Assembly: GCA_025774615.1 (NCBI GenBank)
Contig: JALGVQ010000086.1
Location: 1 to 11,624 of the forward strand
Source of the DNA: a bacterium
Lineage (GTDB): Bacteria > Blakebacterota > Blakebacteria > Blakebacterales > Blakebacteraceae
Direction of reading: 5' to 3'
Length of the DNA stretch: 11,624 nucleotides
Made by a program: the position numbers and the translations under genes. How positions within the stretch are numbered: position 1 is the first letter of the stretch; every line of letters starts with the position of its first letter. Shown piece by piece: positions 1 through 6,723 of this stretch. Below the pieces are notes generated by a model, which worked only from the letters and a program-made list of their open reading frames with translations, was not told where the DNA came from and made no database searches.

Positions 1-553
1 TCACAAATGAGGTAACCGTCACTTTGCCCGGAGCCCGGACAGGTTTCTTTTTCTGTTTGATCCAGCGTGGCGGCTCGACGTCATCGGTGAATGGTTTCCA
101 CATCAGGATGGCGACACCGTCCCGGTCCACCGGCCGATATCCCTGCTTCCTGAACCATGAGGCCTTCATCCAGAAGGGGAGCCTGATTCCCCAGACGACC
201 AGCCCCTTACCTTCCTGTGCCCGTACATCATTCTCGGCTGCGGCCAGAAGGGCTTTCCCCATGCCCTGTTTCTGGTAGTTCCCCCGGCCCTTCTTGTACC
301 CGTGCACCCAGATGCAGTAGACGAAATAGAGCCCCTCTCCTTCTACGTGGGTGCTCTCGATCGGTGCGTACTGGATCATCCCGCCCACGGTGCCCTCATC
401 GTCGGTTGCCAGCTTCACCCGAAGCCCCTTCTCCCGCATCGATCGGTACCACTCACTCCTGCAGGTACCCGCCTCCTTTGCTTCGTCCGACCAATCCTCG
501 AGACAGCAGAAAAAATCCGTTTCATGGGCTTCTGTCATGTCGATGATTTGCAT
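1..553 (-). CDS. GNAT-family N-acetyltransferase, probably YoaP-like two-domain type (3' end missing)
   Basis: The reverse strand is open from the start to the left edge with no stop, giving 184 residues of an incomplete protein. It is a GNAT domain, expected to move an acetyl group from acetyl-CoA to an amine. The pyrophosphate-binding loop fits QxxGxG at residues 94-99 (QKQGMG), preceded by the strand YFVYCIWVHGY (76-86), the usual beta4 region. After the fold closes near residue 154 (MWKPF) comes a Lys-rich linker (WIKQKKKP, 164-171) and then a new beta-like stretch, KVTVTSFV, cut by the edge. From memory, YoaP-like proteins have this layout, with a thioredoxin-like C-terminal domain. ATG at 553 is chosen because GAGGG lies four bases upstream; ATG at 568 has no ribosome site and ATG at 538 is also possible. 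It is transcribed away from the antiporter across a 106-base gap with no clear promoter, only an AT-rich TATATAC at 577-583. The substrate is unknown. Confidence 0.85.
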   Translation of the reverse strand, partial: MQIIDMTEAHETDFFCCLEDWSDEAKEAGTCRSEWYRSMREKGLRVKLATDDEGTVGGMIQYAPIESTHVEGEGLYFVYCIWVHGYKKGRGNYQKQGMGKALLAAAENDVRAQEGKGLVVWGIRLPFWMKASWFRKQGYRPVDRDGVAILMWKPFTDDVEPPRWIKQKKKPVRAPGKVTVTSFV

Positions 554-647
554 GATTCCCTCGTGCATTCGATAGGTATATACAGAGTGGCAGGGCGCAT
601 TCCCGTGTGCAGATTGCCTGACACCGGATCAGTATGGCAGACGCCAA

Positions 648-652
648 AAGGG
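648..652 (+). promoter_or_regulatory. ribosome binding site deciding the antiporter start
   Basis: AAGGG ends seven bases before ATG 660. The in-frame ATG at 654 would leave only one base of spacing, so 660 is the better start. Confidence 0.55.
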
Positions 653-659
653 TATGGAA

Positions 660-2411
660 ATGGAACTTGAAGGCTCACTTCCCTTCCTGGGTGAACTGGT
701 GCTCCTCTTCCTCCTGGGAGGTACCATTGTCTACCTGTGTCAGCGGCTGCGAATCGCTCCGATCGTCGGCTACCTGCTGGCCGGTGCCCTGGCCGGCCCT
801 GGTGTTCTCGGACTGGTCCGCGATACCCTCCTGGTGGAGAATATGGCCGAGGTGGGCGTCATCCTGCTGCTCTTCACGATCGGTCTGGAGTTTCAGCTTG
901 AGCGGCTTCTGAGGGCTCTGCGCCTGGTGCTGCTGGGCGGCGGACTGCAGGTAGCTGCCACGATCCTGGTCAGCACGCTGTTGCTGGTCGCGGTGGGTGT
1001 AGCCCCCTTGACGGCGATCTACACCGGGATGCTTGTGGCGTTGAGCAGTACGGCCATCGTGCTCAGAGTACTCGATGACAGAGGAGAGATCGAGGGGCCG
1101 GCAGGGGGCTCCTCACTGGCGATACTCATCTTCCAGGATCTGGCGGCGGTGGGGATGATCCTGCTGCTCCCCTTCCTTGCGGGACCCACAGGGGGGAACT
1201 CCATCCATCTGGTTGCTGCCCTGGGCGAGACCGTGCTCATCGTCTTCGTTGTGCTGTTCGCCGCTCGCCGCGTGGTTCCCTGGTTGCTGGACAAGATCGC
1301 ACACAGCCGCAGCCAGGAACTCTTTATTCTGACGGTGGTCACCCTCTGTTTTGGAACTGCCTGGGTACTCCACCTTGCCGGAATCAGTCTGGCCCTGGGG
1401 GCCTTTCTGGCGGGACTGCTGGTCAGCGAAAGCCGGTTCGGTCTGCATGCTCTCAGCCAGATCCTGCCGCTGCGCACAGTATTCAGCGCGATCTTCTTCC
1501 TTTCGGTGGGGATGCTCCTCGATCCCGCCTTCCTGCTGTCAAATCCCCTGCTTGTTCTGGGAGCGGCTTCGGGAGTAGTGGTTGTGAAGGCCCTGCTGAC
1601 CGGGGGAGCGATCCGACTGACGGGCATGCCGGTACGGATTGCGGCAGCGGCTGGTCTGGGATTGGCGCAGATAGGTGAATTCTCCTTCGTGATCGAGCGC
1701 GCCGGCGCGGCGGTGGGTCTCACCCCGGCTGGGATGGGATCATCCGGTCGGCAGCTCTTTATTGCGGTCAGCGTGCTCCTGATGGGGGTGACTCCTTTCC
1801 TGGTGGCGGCCGGCTCCGCCCTGGGAGCCCGTCTTGCAAGACGGGGGGGAGGAAGATTGAAAACCAGCGAATATGATGAAGAGAAGGTGCGAGAGTTGCC
1901 CTTCTCCGATCACACTGTTGCGGTTGGGTACGGGCCCGGGGGGCAGCGGGTCTGCCGGGCACTCAGATCGAGCGGGGTTCCGGTCGCGGTGATTGAGCTG
2001 AATCCGGTGCTCGCCCGGCAAGCGGAAACGGATGGGTTCGAGGTTATGGTCGGGGACGCATCAAAGGCTTTGATGCTGGAGGAGGCCGGCATTCTGCAGG
2101 CCCGACTCCTGCTGATCGTCACGGGGGACTGGTCTGGAGCGGTGCAGATCGTCCAGACAGCACACTTTCTGAATCCCAGCCTCCGGATCATGGTGCGTAC
2201 ACGCTTCCTCGGGAGTGTGGACCGGCTTCATGATGCCGGGGCCGAACTGGTCGTGCCCGAGGAACTGGAGACCGCTCTCAGGCTCCTGGCCGCGGTACTT
2301 GAAAACTATGGGGTTCCCCATGAGCAGATCACCAGGGAGGTGGATACCCTGCGGGCCGATGACTACTGGCGCCTTCGACGGCCTCCATTACCTCCGGATT
2401 CTGATGAGTGA
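660..2411 (+). CDS. CPA2-family cation:proton antiporter with TrkA-N (RCK) domain, KefB/KefC-like
   Basis: Inner-membrane monovalent cation:proton antiporter of 583 residues, close to the usual length of KefB/KefC (about 600). The first ~390 residues form a series of hydrophobic segments of the Na+/H+ exchanger fold. Recognisable pieces are GYLLAGALAGPGVLGL (37-52), FTIGLEFQ (72-79), the SSTAIVL stretch (129-135), IFQDLAAV (157-164, with the Gln-Asp pair important in Kef-type carriers) and GEFSFVIERAG (339-349). After a basic linker (LARRGGGRLK) comes a cytoplasmic TrkA-N Rossmann domain from about residue 418, with GYGPGG (423-428) as the nucleotide-binding loop. Such domains gate transport by binding NAD(H) or related ligands. 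A polar tail follows (about 565-583). It is likely to extrude K+ or Na+ for pH and cation balance. No KefF/KefG-type ancillary gene lies beside it, so glutathione gating cannot be claimed. A start at 654 would add two residues. Confidence 0.92.
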   Translation: MELEGSLPFLGELVLLFLLGGTIVYLCQRLRIAPIVGYLLAGALAGPGVLGLVRDTLLVENMAEVGVILLLFTIGLEFQLERLLRALRLVLLGGGLQVAATILVSTLLLVAVGVAPLTAIYTGMLVALSSTAIVLRVLDDRGEIEGPAGGSSLAILIFQDLAAVGMILLLPFLAGPTGGNSIHLVAALGETVLIVFVVLFAARRVVPWLLDKIAHSRSQELFILTVVTLCFGTAWVLHLAGISLALGAFLAGLLVSESRFGLHALSQILPLRTVFSAIFFLSVGMLLDPAFLLSNPLLVLGAASGVVVVKALLTGGAIRLTGMPVRIAAAAGLGLAQIGEFSFVIERAGAAVGLTPAGMGSSGRQLFIAVSVLLMGVTPFLVAAGSALGARLARRGGGRLKTSEYDEEKVRELPFSDHTVAVGYGPGGQRVCRALRSSGVPVAVIELNPVLARQAETDGFEVMVGDASKALMLEEAGILQARLLLIVTGDWSGAVQIVQTAHFLNPSLRIMVRTRFLGSVDRLHDAGAELVVPEELETALRLLAAVLENYGVPHEQITREVDTLRADDYWRLRRPPLPPDSDE

Positions 2412-2488
2412 GATCCGTGTGGCCGCCGGGGAGCAGACCACAGACCATTTGTGCACGGAAAGCTGAATCGGTGTATCTGATTGTCCGG

Positions 2489-2527
2489 TTGACACTGTTT
2501 ACCTGTTTGTGACGGATATGGTATGCT
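2489..2527 (+). promoter_or_regulatory. candidate promoter for the phosphofructokinase gene
   Basis: In the 227-base gap after the antiporter, a perfect TTGACA lies at 2489-2494 and an extended -10 (TGG then TATGCT) at 2519-2527. TTGACA is too far from this -10 (27 bases); TTTACC at 2498-2503 gives an 18-base spacer and is the better -35. The start would fall near 2534, leaving a leader of about 105 bases. The pairing of boxes is uncertain. Confidence 0.4.
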
Positions 2528-2618
2528 CAGGGCGGGAATCGAGTTTCTTTGAGTGTATGCGGAGAGAGAATAACCGGAGTACCTTCCTTTTCTGCCATTC
2601 AAACGGGCTGCTCATATC

Positions 2619-2629
2619 AAGGAAAGGGG
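2619..2629 (+). promoter_or_regulatory. ribosome binding site deciding the phosphofructokinase start
   Basis: The purine run AAGGAAAGGGG ends nine bases before GTG 2639. It is the only strong ribosome site in the region and places the start at this GTG rather than at the in-frame TTG at 2549. Confidence 0.65.
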
Positions 2630-2638
2630 CAACTGGTC

Positions 2639-3826
2639 GTGTCGACGTATAAAGGAACTATCGGAATACTGACGGGGGGTGGGGATGTTCCCGGCCTGAA
2701 TCCAGCCATCAGAGCGATCACCCTTCGGGCACTGAAAGAGGGATACCGGGTCCTGGGTATCCGGCGGGGTTGGGCAGGGATCGTGGATGTCATCCCGGAA
2801 GATGGAGAGGGACAGGAAGAGCATATCATCGAACTCGATGCGATGACCGTGAACAAAGTCGGCAGGTCGGGCGGTACCTTTCTGCATACCTCACGGACAA
2901 AGCCGAGTCGCCTTCCCCGGGCATATATTCCGGATCATATCAAGGACCAGTACACCGATGAGATCAACGACGTCACTCCCCAGGTACTGAAGAACATCGA
3001 ATCGCTGGGGATCGATTATCTGATCCCGATCGGTGGAGATGACACTCTCAGCTATGGCGCCCGGCTGCATGAGGAAGGTGTGAAGGTCGTCGCCATTCCC
3101 AAGACGATGGATAACGATGTTCCCGGCACCGATTACTGTATCGGGTTCAGTACCTGTCTTACCCGTACCATCGAACTCACACATCGGCTCAGGACCACTG
3201 CCGGGTCCCATGAACGATTCCTGATCATCGAGGTGTTCGGTCGCTATGCCGGATTCACGGCGTTGCTGCCCACCATGGGTGGAGCCGCGAACCGTTGTGT
3301 GATCCCCGAGCATCCGCTCGATGTCGAACTGCTTTGTGAGCTGCTCACCGAAGATCGCAATGAGAATCCCAGCAACTACTCGGTGGTACTGGTCTCAGAA
3401 GGGGCCACCCTGGCCGGCGATGCCGGGATGCACTTCGAGGATGGTGAGACCGACCAGTACGGGCACAAGAAACTGGGTGGGATCGGTAGTCAGATCGGAA
3501 GACTGCTGAAAGATCTCTCCCCGAAATACAACAATGGCCGTTCGATCAATGTCGTCAGCCAACAGCTCAGTTACCTGATGCGCAGCGGTGATCCCGATGC
3601 TCTCGACTCGATCGTTCCCATGGTATACGGGAACATCGCATTCGACTGCATATCGGCAGGTCATTCCGGACGGTTGGTGAATCTACGCAATGGGACCTAC
3701 GACAACGTGCCGATCGATGTGGTAATGGGCAAAAAGGTCATTGATGTTGCCAAGTATTACAATACGGAGAGACTGAGACCTCTCTACAAGACCTTCAGCG
3801 GTCACCCGCTGTTCGTCATGGCTTAG
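2639..3826 (+). CDS. 6-phosphofructokinase, residues of the PPi-dependent type
   Basis: Phosphorylates fructose 6-phosphate to fructose 1,6-bisphosphate in the cytoplasm; 395 residues from GTG. The N-terminal phosphate loop is GGGDVPGLN (13-21). The two diagnostic sites are GGDDT (132-136), with Asp135 where E. coli ATP-PfkA has Gly104, and PKTMDND (154-160), with Lys155 where PfkA has Gly124. Asp and Lys at these sites block ATP and mark pyrophosphate-dependent enzymes (EC 2.7.1.90), which work reversibly in glycolysis and gluconeogenesis. Asp158 matches the catalytic base. EVFGRYAG (198-205) corresponds to the MGR substrate motif, and SEGA (253-256) is also conserved. The length suits the longer PPi/group III enzymes rather than the 320-residue PfkA. 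It stands alone between the antiporter and convergent genes, with its own promoter candidate. Phosphofructokinase identity is certain; the phosphoryl donor is inferred from two residues. Confidence 0.95.
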   Translation: MSTYKGTIGILTGGGDVPGLNPAIRAITLRALKEGYRVLGIRRGWAGIVDVIPEDGEGQEEHIIELDAMTVNKVGRSGGTFLHTSRTKPSRLPRAYIPDHIKDQYTDEINDVTPQVLKNIESLGIDYLIPIGGDDTLSYGARLHEEGVKVVAIPKTMDNDVPGTDYCIGFSTCLTRTIELTHRLRTTAGSHERFLIIEVFGRYAGFTALLPTMGGAANRCVIPEHPLDVELLCELLTEDRNENPSNYSVVLVSEGATLAGDAGMHFEDGETDQYGHKKLGGIGSQIGRLLKDLSPKYNNGRSINVVSQQLSYLMRSGDPDALDSIVPMVYGNIAFDCISAGHSGRLVNLRNGTYDNVPIDVVMGKKVIDVAKYYNTERLRPLYKTFSGHPLFVMA

Positions 3827-3829
3827 TCA

Positions 3830-3847
3830 CGCCACACGATTGTGGCG
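3830..3847. terminator. palindromic hairpin between convergent genes, probable bidirectional terminator
   Basis: CGCCACA, loop CGAT, TGTGGCG: a perfect 7-bp stem starting three bases after the phosphofructokinase stop and ten bases from the stop of the convergent lipid kinase gene. It fills most of the 31-base gap. There is no T-tract on either side, so it may be a weak or Rho-assisted terminator. Confidence 0.55.
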
Positions 3848-3857
3848 AGACAGGGCA

Positions 3858-4823
3858 CTAACTCTCCTGGTTGATCTTATCGAGTCTCACGACCTCGACA
3901 GGCGGCCCGGCTGTAACAACGAGTGAACCGGTTTCAGAATAATACTCTCCGTCTGCCATATAAGGGATCTTACCTTCACCGGCGGTCACTTCGAGGCGTA
4001 ATGTGCCGCATAACATGACCTGTTCGGGGTAGCCTTCGCTGCTTCTCTGTAACAGGGGACGGATGACCTTTGCGACGGCGCGCCGGTCCAGGGTCTCAAT
4101 ACCGAGTACCTTGAATCCATCCTCAGGGCATTCCATCTCCTGCAGAGGTTTGAAAACGGGCAGTCGCCTGAGCGCTGAGGCGTAGAGTCCCACAAAATGG
4201 TCGGAGTCGTATTCCAGCTCGTCGATACTGATGGTCCAGGGGCAGGGCTCGAAGGCGCGGCGGGCGAAGGAACCCCCCGCCATGTAGCTGCCCGCCAGAC
4301 GAGCGCCCAGATAAAGGTGTGAGAGCGCTACCTGGCCACCATAGGTGATGTACTCGGCAGAGACATTCCTGAAGGCCCCCAATCCGAAACTCAATGTGGT
4401 CCGATCCCCGACCTTGAGTGTACGCAGTTTCCCGGTTGGCAGTGGTCGCTTCTCCAGATATGCCTCCTGCAGGATCGAAAGAGCGATAACAGGTTCGACA
4501 CTCTCGGTTTCCCTGGCGACGACTCCCGCGGTGCCGCCATGCAGCAGAAGAAGCCTCGGTGGAATGTCGCCCTCCCAGATTCGGAGCATCTCATCCACGA
4601 GGCGCTGAACAGTGCCGTCACCGCCTGAGATGACAAGCAGATCAAGCCCTTCCTGTCGCCATTTTGTGAGGGTGGTGGTGAGTACGTCCGGATCTCCGAT
4701 CAGTACGGTCTCACCCATTTCTCTGAACGCGGCCACGATCTCTCCAGCCAGATCCCGGTTCCGGGCATTCCTGAAGGATCCGGGATTGAAGACCAGACCG
4801 ATCCTGTTGACAGGAGTGTTCAT
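3858..4823 (-). CDS. diacylglycerol/sphingosine-kinase-type lipid kinase (DAGK catalytic domain)
   Basis: A 321-residue soluble protein of the DAGK-cat/YegS/LCB5-like family, which uses ATP to phosphorylate a lipid hydroxyl at the membrane face. Motifs in order are FNPGS (12-16), the nucleotide-binding SGGDGTVQ (66-73), HGGTAGVVARE (95-105), which occupies the place of the usual G-T-G/A-N-D-(F/L)-A-R loop, and DGE (291-293) in the C-terminal beta domain. The length is normal (YegS is about 300). The third motif departs from the common form: GTAG in place of GTxN, with Arg-Glu kept. The start at 4823 has a modest GGCGGGAA site about eight bases upstream. It lies 38 bases downstream of the GNAT-fold gene on the same strand, so the two are probably co-transcribed. 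Diacylglycerol, ceramide or a sphingoid base are all possible substrates; the sequence does not decide. Confidence 0.85.
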   Translation of the reverse strand: MNTPVNRIGLVFNPGSFRNARNRDLAGEIVAAFREMGETVLIGDPDVLTTTLTKWRQEGLDLLVISGGDGTVQRLVDEMLRIWEGDIPPRLLLLHGGTAGVVARETESVEPVIALSILQEAYLEKRPLPTGKLRTLKVGDRTTLSFGLGAFRNVSAEYITYGGQVALSHLYLGARLAGSYMAGGSFARRAFEPCPWTISIDELEYDSDHFVGLYASALRRLPVFKPLQEMECPEDGFKVLGIETLDRRAVAKVIRPLLQRSSEGYPEQVMLCGTLRLEVTAGEGKIPYMADGEYYSETGSLVVTAGPPVEVVRLDKINQES

Positions 4824-4861
4824 CGTCAGAGTTCCCGCCAGGGGTTTCAGAGAGTCTCCGG

Positions 4862-5983
4862 TTACAGCTGTTTATGCCAGACCCGGAAGATCTTGTAGAT
4901 CTCGCCGCCCATCCGCTCCATGTCGGAACGGACCGCTTCATTCGTCTCCATCTCGTGATGAGTGTCGATGACCTTCAGACCGGCATCGATCGCTGAGCGG
5001 AATATCGCGGTCCCCATCAGGATATCGAGTCCCCGGCCCCGGTATTCCTTCTTCACGGCCCCAAGGAGGAGATCGAGCTGTGTCGTTTTCTTTGCGGCTC
5101 GCATGATCTTCAACAGGCCGAAGGGGAAGAGTCTGCCCTTCGCCTGCTGGATGCCGAGGGTGAGATCGGGCATGCTTATCACGAATCCGACCGGGTCATC
5201 ATCGACGAACACCGCCTTGACCAGTCGGGGATCGAGCATGGGCAGATAGCGTTTGGCGAGGGCGTCCATTTCTTTTTCGGTGAGCGGGGTGTAACCGTAA
5301 ATGTTGGACTCGGTGTACGTTTCATTCATGAGCCCGAGAATAGGCTTTACCCACGGCTTGAGCTCTTTCCGCTTCGTGAATTCGGTGACTTCGAAACCAC
5401 GCTTCCTGACCCGTTCGCAGATCTTCCCGTAGGGCTCCGGGACAGGATCAGGGATGGGATAGGTGTACACGAAATAGTCCATGTCCTTCACATAACCCTC
5501 ATCCTCGATGATTCCCGGCAGCCATTCGAAATTGTAATAGGTGGCGATAGTGGCCCGGTGCTCGAAACCCTCGATCAGATATCCTTCGGGATCCTGATCG
5601 GAGAAGCCGTACGGTCCGACTATCCGCTCCATACCTGACTGGCGAGCCCACTCCTCAACGTGGGCAAGAAGTGCGTGGATTACCTCCCGGTCCTCCCATG
5701 CTTCAAGCCATGCCCACCGGGCGATCTTCTCTCCCCGATGCTCGTTATAGCGCCGGTTGATGATCCCCATGATGCGACCGACGAGTTCCTCACCCCGCCA
5801 GGCCAGAAGCCGGATTGTATCACAGTGGGCGAATGATTGATTTTTCTCGGGATCGAACACCGACCACTCATCCATCCAGATGGGAGGTACCCAGTTCTCC
5901 CGTCCCTTATGTATCTTGGCAGGGAGGAAGATGAACCGTTTGAGATCCTTCCTGGTCTGTACCTCTTCCAGCACGATCTCCAT
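4862..5983 (-). CDS. YghO-like GNAT-fold acyltransferase
   Basis: A 373-residue protein of the YghO-like group, often labelled only as hypothetical or, misleadingly, dATP pyrophosphohydrolase. The C-terminal half has the GNAT acyl-CoA loop in KKEYRGRGLD (311-320), with RGRG standing in for the R/QxxGxG motif, followed by a helix and IDTHHEMETNEA (339-350). The N-terminal half (about 1-150) contains LLAWRGEELVGRIMGIINRRYNE, a second GNAT-like beta hairpin, and GPYGFSDQDPEG (123-134), a stretch I associate with this family. It therefore looks like a tandem GNAT fold. It probably transfers an acyl group from acyl-CoA or acyl-ACP to an amine. No membrane segment or signal peptide is visible. ATG 5983 is chosen over the longer start at 6073 because GGAGG sits five bases upstream; the extra 30 residues are Pro-rich and unlike the family. 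It is the first gene of a pair with the lipid kinase. Confidence 0.8.
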   Translation of the reverse strand: MEIVLEEVQTRKDLKRFIFLPAKIHKGRENWVPPIWMDEWSVFDPEKNQSFAHCDTIRLLAWRGEELVGRIMGIINRRYNEHRGEKIARWAWLEAWEDREVIHALLAHVEEWARQSGMERIVGPYGFSDQDPEGYLIEGFEHRATIATYYNFEWLPGIIEDEGYVKDMDYFVYTYPIPDPVPEPYGKICERVRKRGFEVTEFTKRKELKPWVKPILGLMNETYTESNIYGYTPLTEKEMDALAKRYLPMLDPRLVKAVFVDDDPVGFVISMPDLTLGIQQAKGRLFPFGLLKIMRAAKKTTQLDLLLGAVKKEYRGRGLDILMGTAIFRSAIDAGLKVIDTHHEMETNEAVRSDMERMGGEIYKIFRVWHKQL

Positions 5984-5988
5984 CGCAA

Positions 5989-5993
5989 CCTCC
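5989..5993 (-). promoter_or_regulatory. ribosome binding site deciding the YghO-like start
   Basis: GGAGG on the minus strand with a five-base spacer to ATG 5983. It rules in this start over the upstream in-frame start at 6073. Confidence 0.7.
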
Positions 5994-6019
5994 AGGGGAA
6001 TTGCATTGAGGAAGGGTGG

Positions 6020-6048
6020 AGTGTAGCCAATGGGCTGGAACGCTGCAA
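6020..6048 (-). promoter_or_regulatory. weak candidate promoter for the YghO-like/lipid kinase pair
   Basis: On the minus strand, TTGCAG (6043-6048) and TACACT (6020-6025) are separated by exactly 17 bases, giving a leader of roughly 30 bases before ATG 5983. The -35 matches consensus at only three positions and the -10 at four. Confidence 0.3.
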
Positions 6049-6096
6049 GGAGGGGCAGATCCAGGGTGACCATGGAGTGGATGAACGGGGTGGAGG

Positions 6097-6723
6097 ATGA
6101 ACGATCAGCGGACTGAGGAATGGCTGAGTATGATCAGGAGCAGTGTGGCTTCCAGAGACAGGCTCGCTCTCGATCCGGGTCGAGCCGCCCTCCTGGTCAT
6201 CGACATGAACGTCTATTTTACCTCTCCAGCCGGACGCTCATATCTGCCGATGACTGAACCGGTTATCCCGAACCTGAAACGGCTCCTCGAATTCTGGCGA
6301 ACCGCCGGGGCCCCGGTCATCTTCACCCGTCATGGACATGAAGGAGATCACGACCTCGGCATGCTGGGACGATTCTTTTCTGATTATATCAGAGTCGATG
6401 AACCGGAAGCCGAAATCATTTCCGAACTCTCTCCATATGATAATGAGACCGTCATCCGGAAGAAGACCTATGACGCGTTTCTGGGAACTCCCCTGAGTTC
6501 GATTCTGGAAGAGAAGGGGGTCGACCAGGTGCTTGTTACTGGTGTCCTGACCCACATGTGCTGTGAGACCACCGCCCGCTCGGCTTTCTGTCGTGGGTTC
6601 GAGGTGTATGTTGCGGTCGATGCCATGGCCTCCAGCAGTGAAGAGCGCCATCTTGGTTCACTTCTCTCCATGGCCGATTCTGTCGCTGTCATGATGAGCA
6701 CCACGGAAATCCTCGACCGGTGA
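6097..6723 (+). CDS. isochorismatase-family cysteine hydrolase
   Basis: A cytoplasmic hydrolase of 208 residues, the standard size for the family, which includes isochorismatase, nicotinamidase, N-carbamoylsarcosine amidase and ureidoacrylate hydrolases. The catalytic triad is visible: Asp36 in LLVIDMN, Lys122 in IRKKTYDAF, and Cys155 in TGVLTHMCCETTAR. The CCETTAR form resembles amidase-type members more than isochorismatase, so cleavage of an amide or carbamoyl group is more likely, but the substrate is unknown. GGAGG abuts ATG 6097 with no spacer, which is poor; the in-frame ATG at 6130 has TGAGGAA nine bases upstream and may be the true start, removing 11 residues without touching the domain. 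It is the first gene of a three-gene operon: its TGA overlaps the GTG of the flavoprotein in GTGA. No convincing promoter is visible upstream on the plus strand. Confidence 0.9.
   Translation: MNDQRTEEWLSMIRSSVASRDRLALDPGRAALLVIDMNVYFTSPAGRSYLPMTEPVIPNLKRLLEFWRTAGAPVIFTRHGHEGDHDLGMLGRFFSDYIRVDEPEAEIISELSPYDNETVIRKKTYDAFLGTPLSSILEEKGVDQVLVTGVLTHMCCETTARSAFCRGFEVYVAVDAMASSSEERHLGSLLSMADSVAVMMSTTEILDR

Noticed and set aside
217-670. Plus-strand open frames over the left-edge GNAT gene
   Set aside because: The minus strand carries a clear GNAT domain with an acetyl-CoA loop; the plus frames have no motif.
1019-1723. Long minus-strand open frame opposite the antiporter
   Set aside because: Low-complexity, Arg/Ser/Pro-rich translation with no motif, lying fully inside a well-supported gene; a GC-bias shadow.
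2412-2460. Possible terminator after the antiporter (CCGTG with CACGG)
   Set aside because: The arms are five bases and about 34 bases apart, with no T-tract.
2584-2624. Possible ribosome-site-masking hairpin in the phosphofructokinase leader (TTCCTT against AAGGAA)
   Set aside because: Only six pairs across a 29-base loop; easily expected by chance, and there is no riboswitch-like structure around it.
5984-6073. A 30-residue N-terminal extension of the YghO-like protein
   Set aside because: No ribosome site at 6073, whereas GGAGG is correctly placed for ATG 5983; the extra residues lie in the divergent promoter region.
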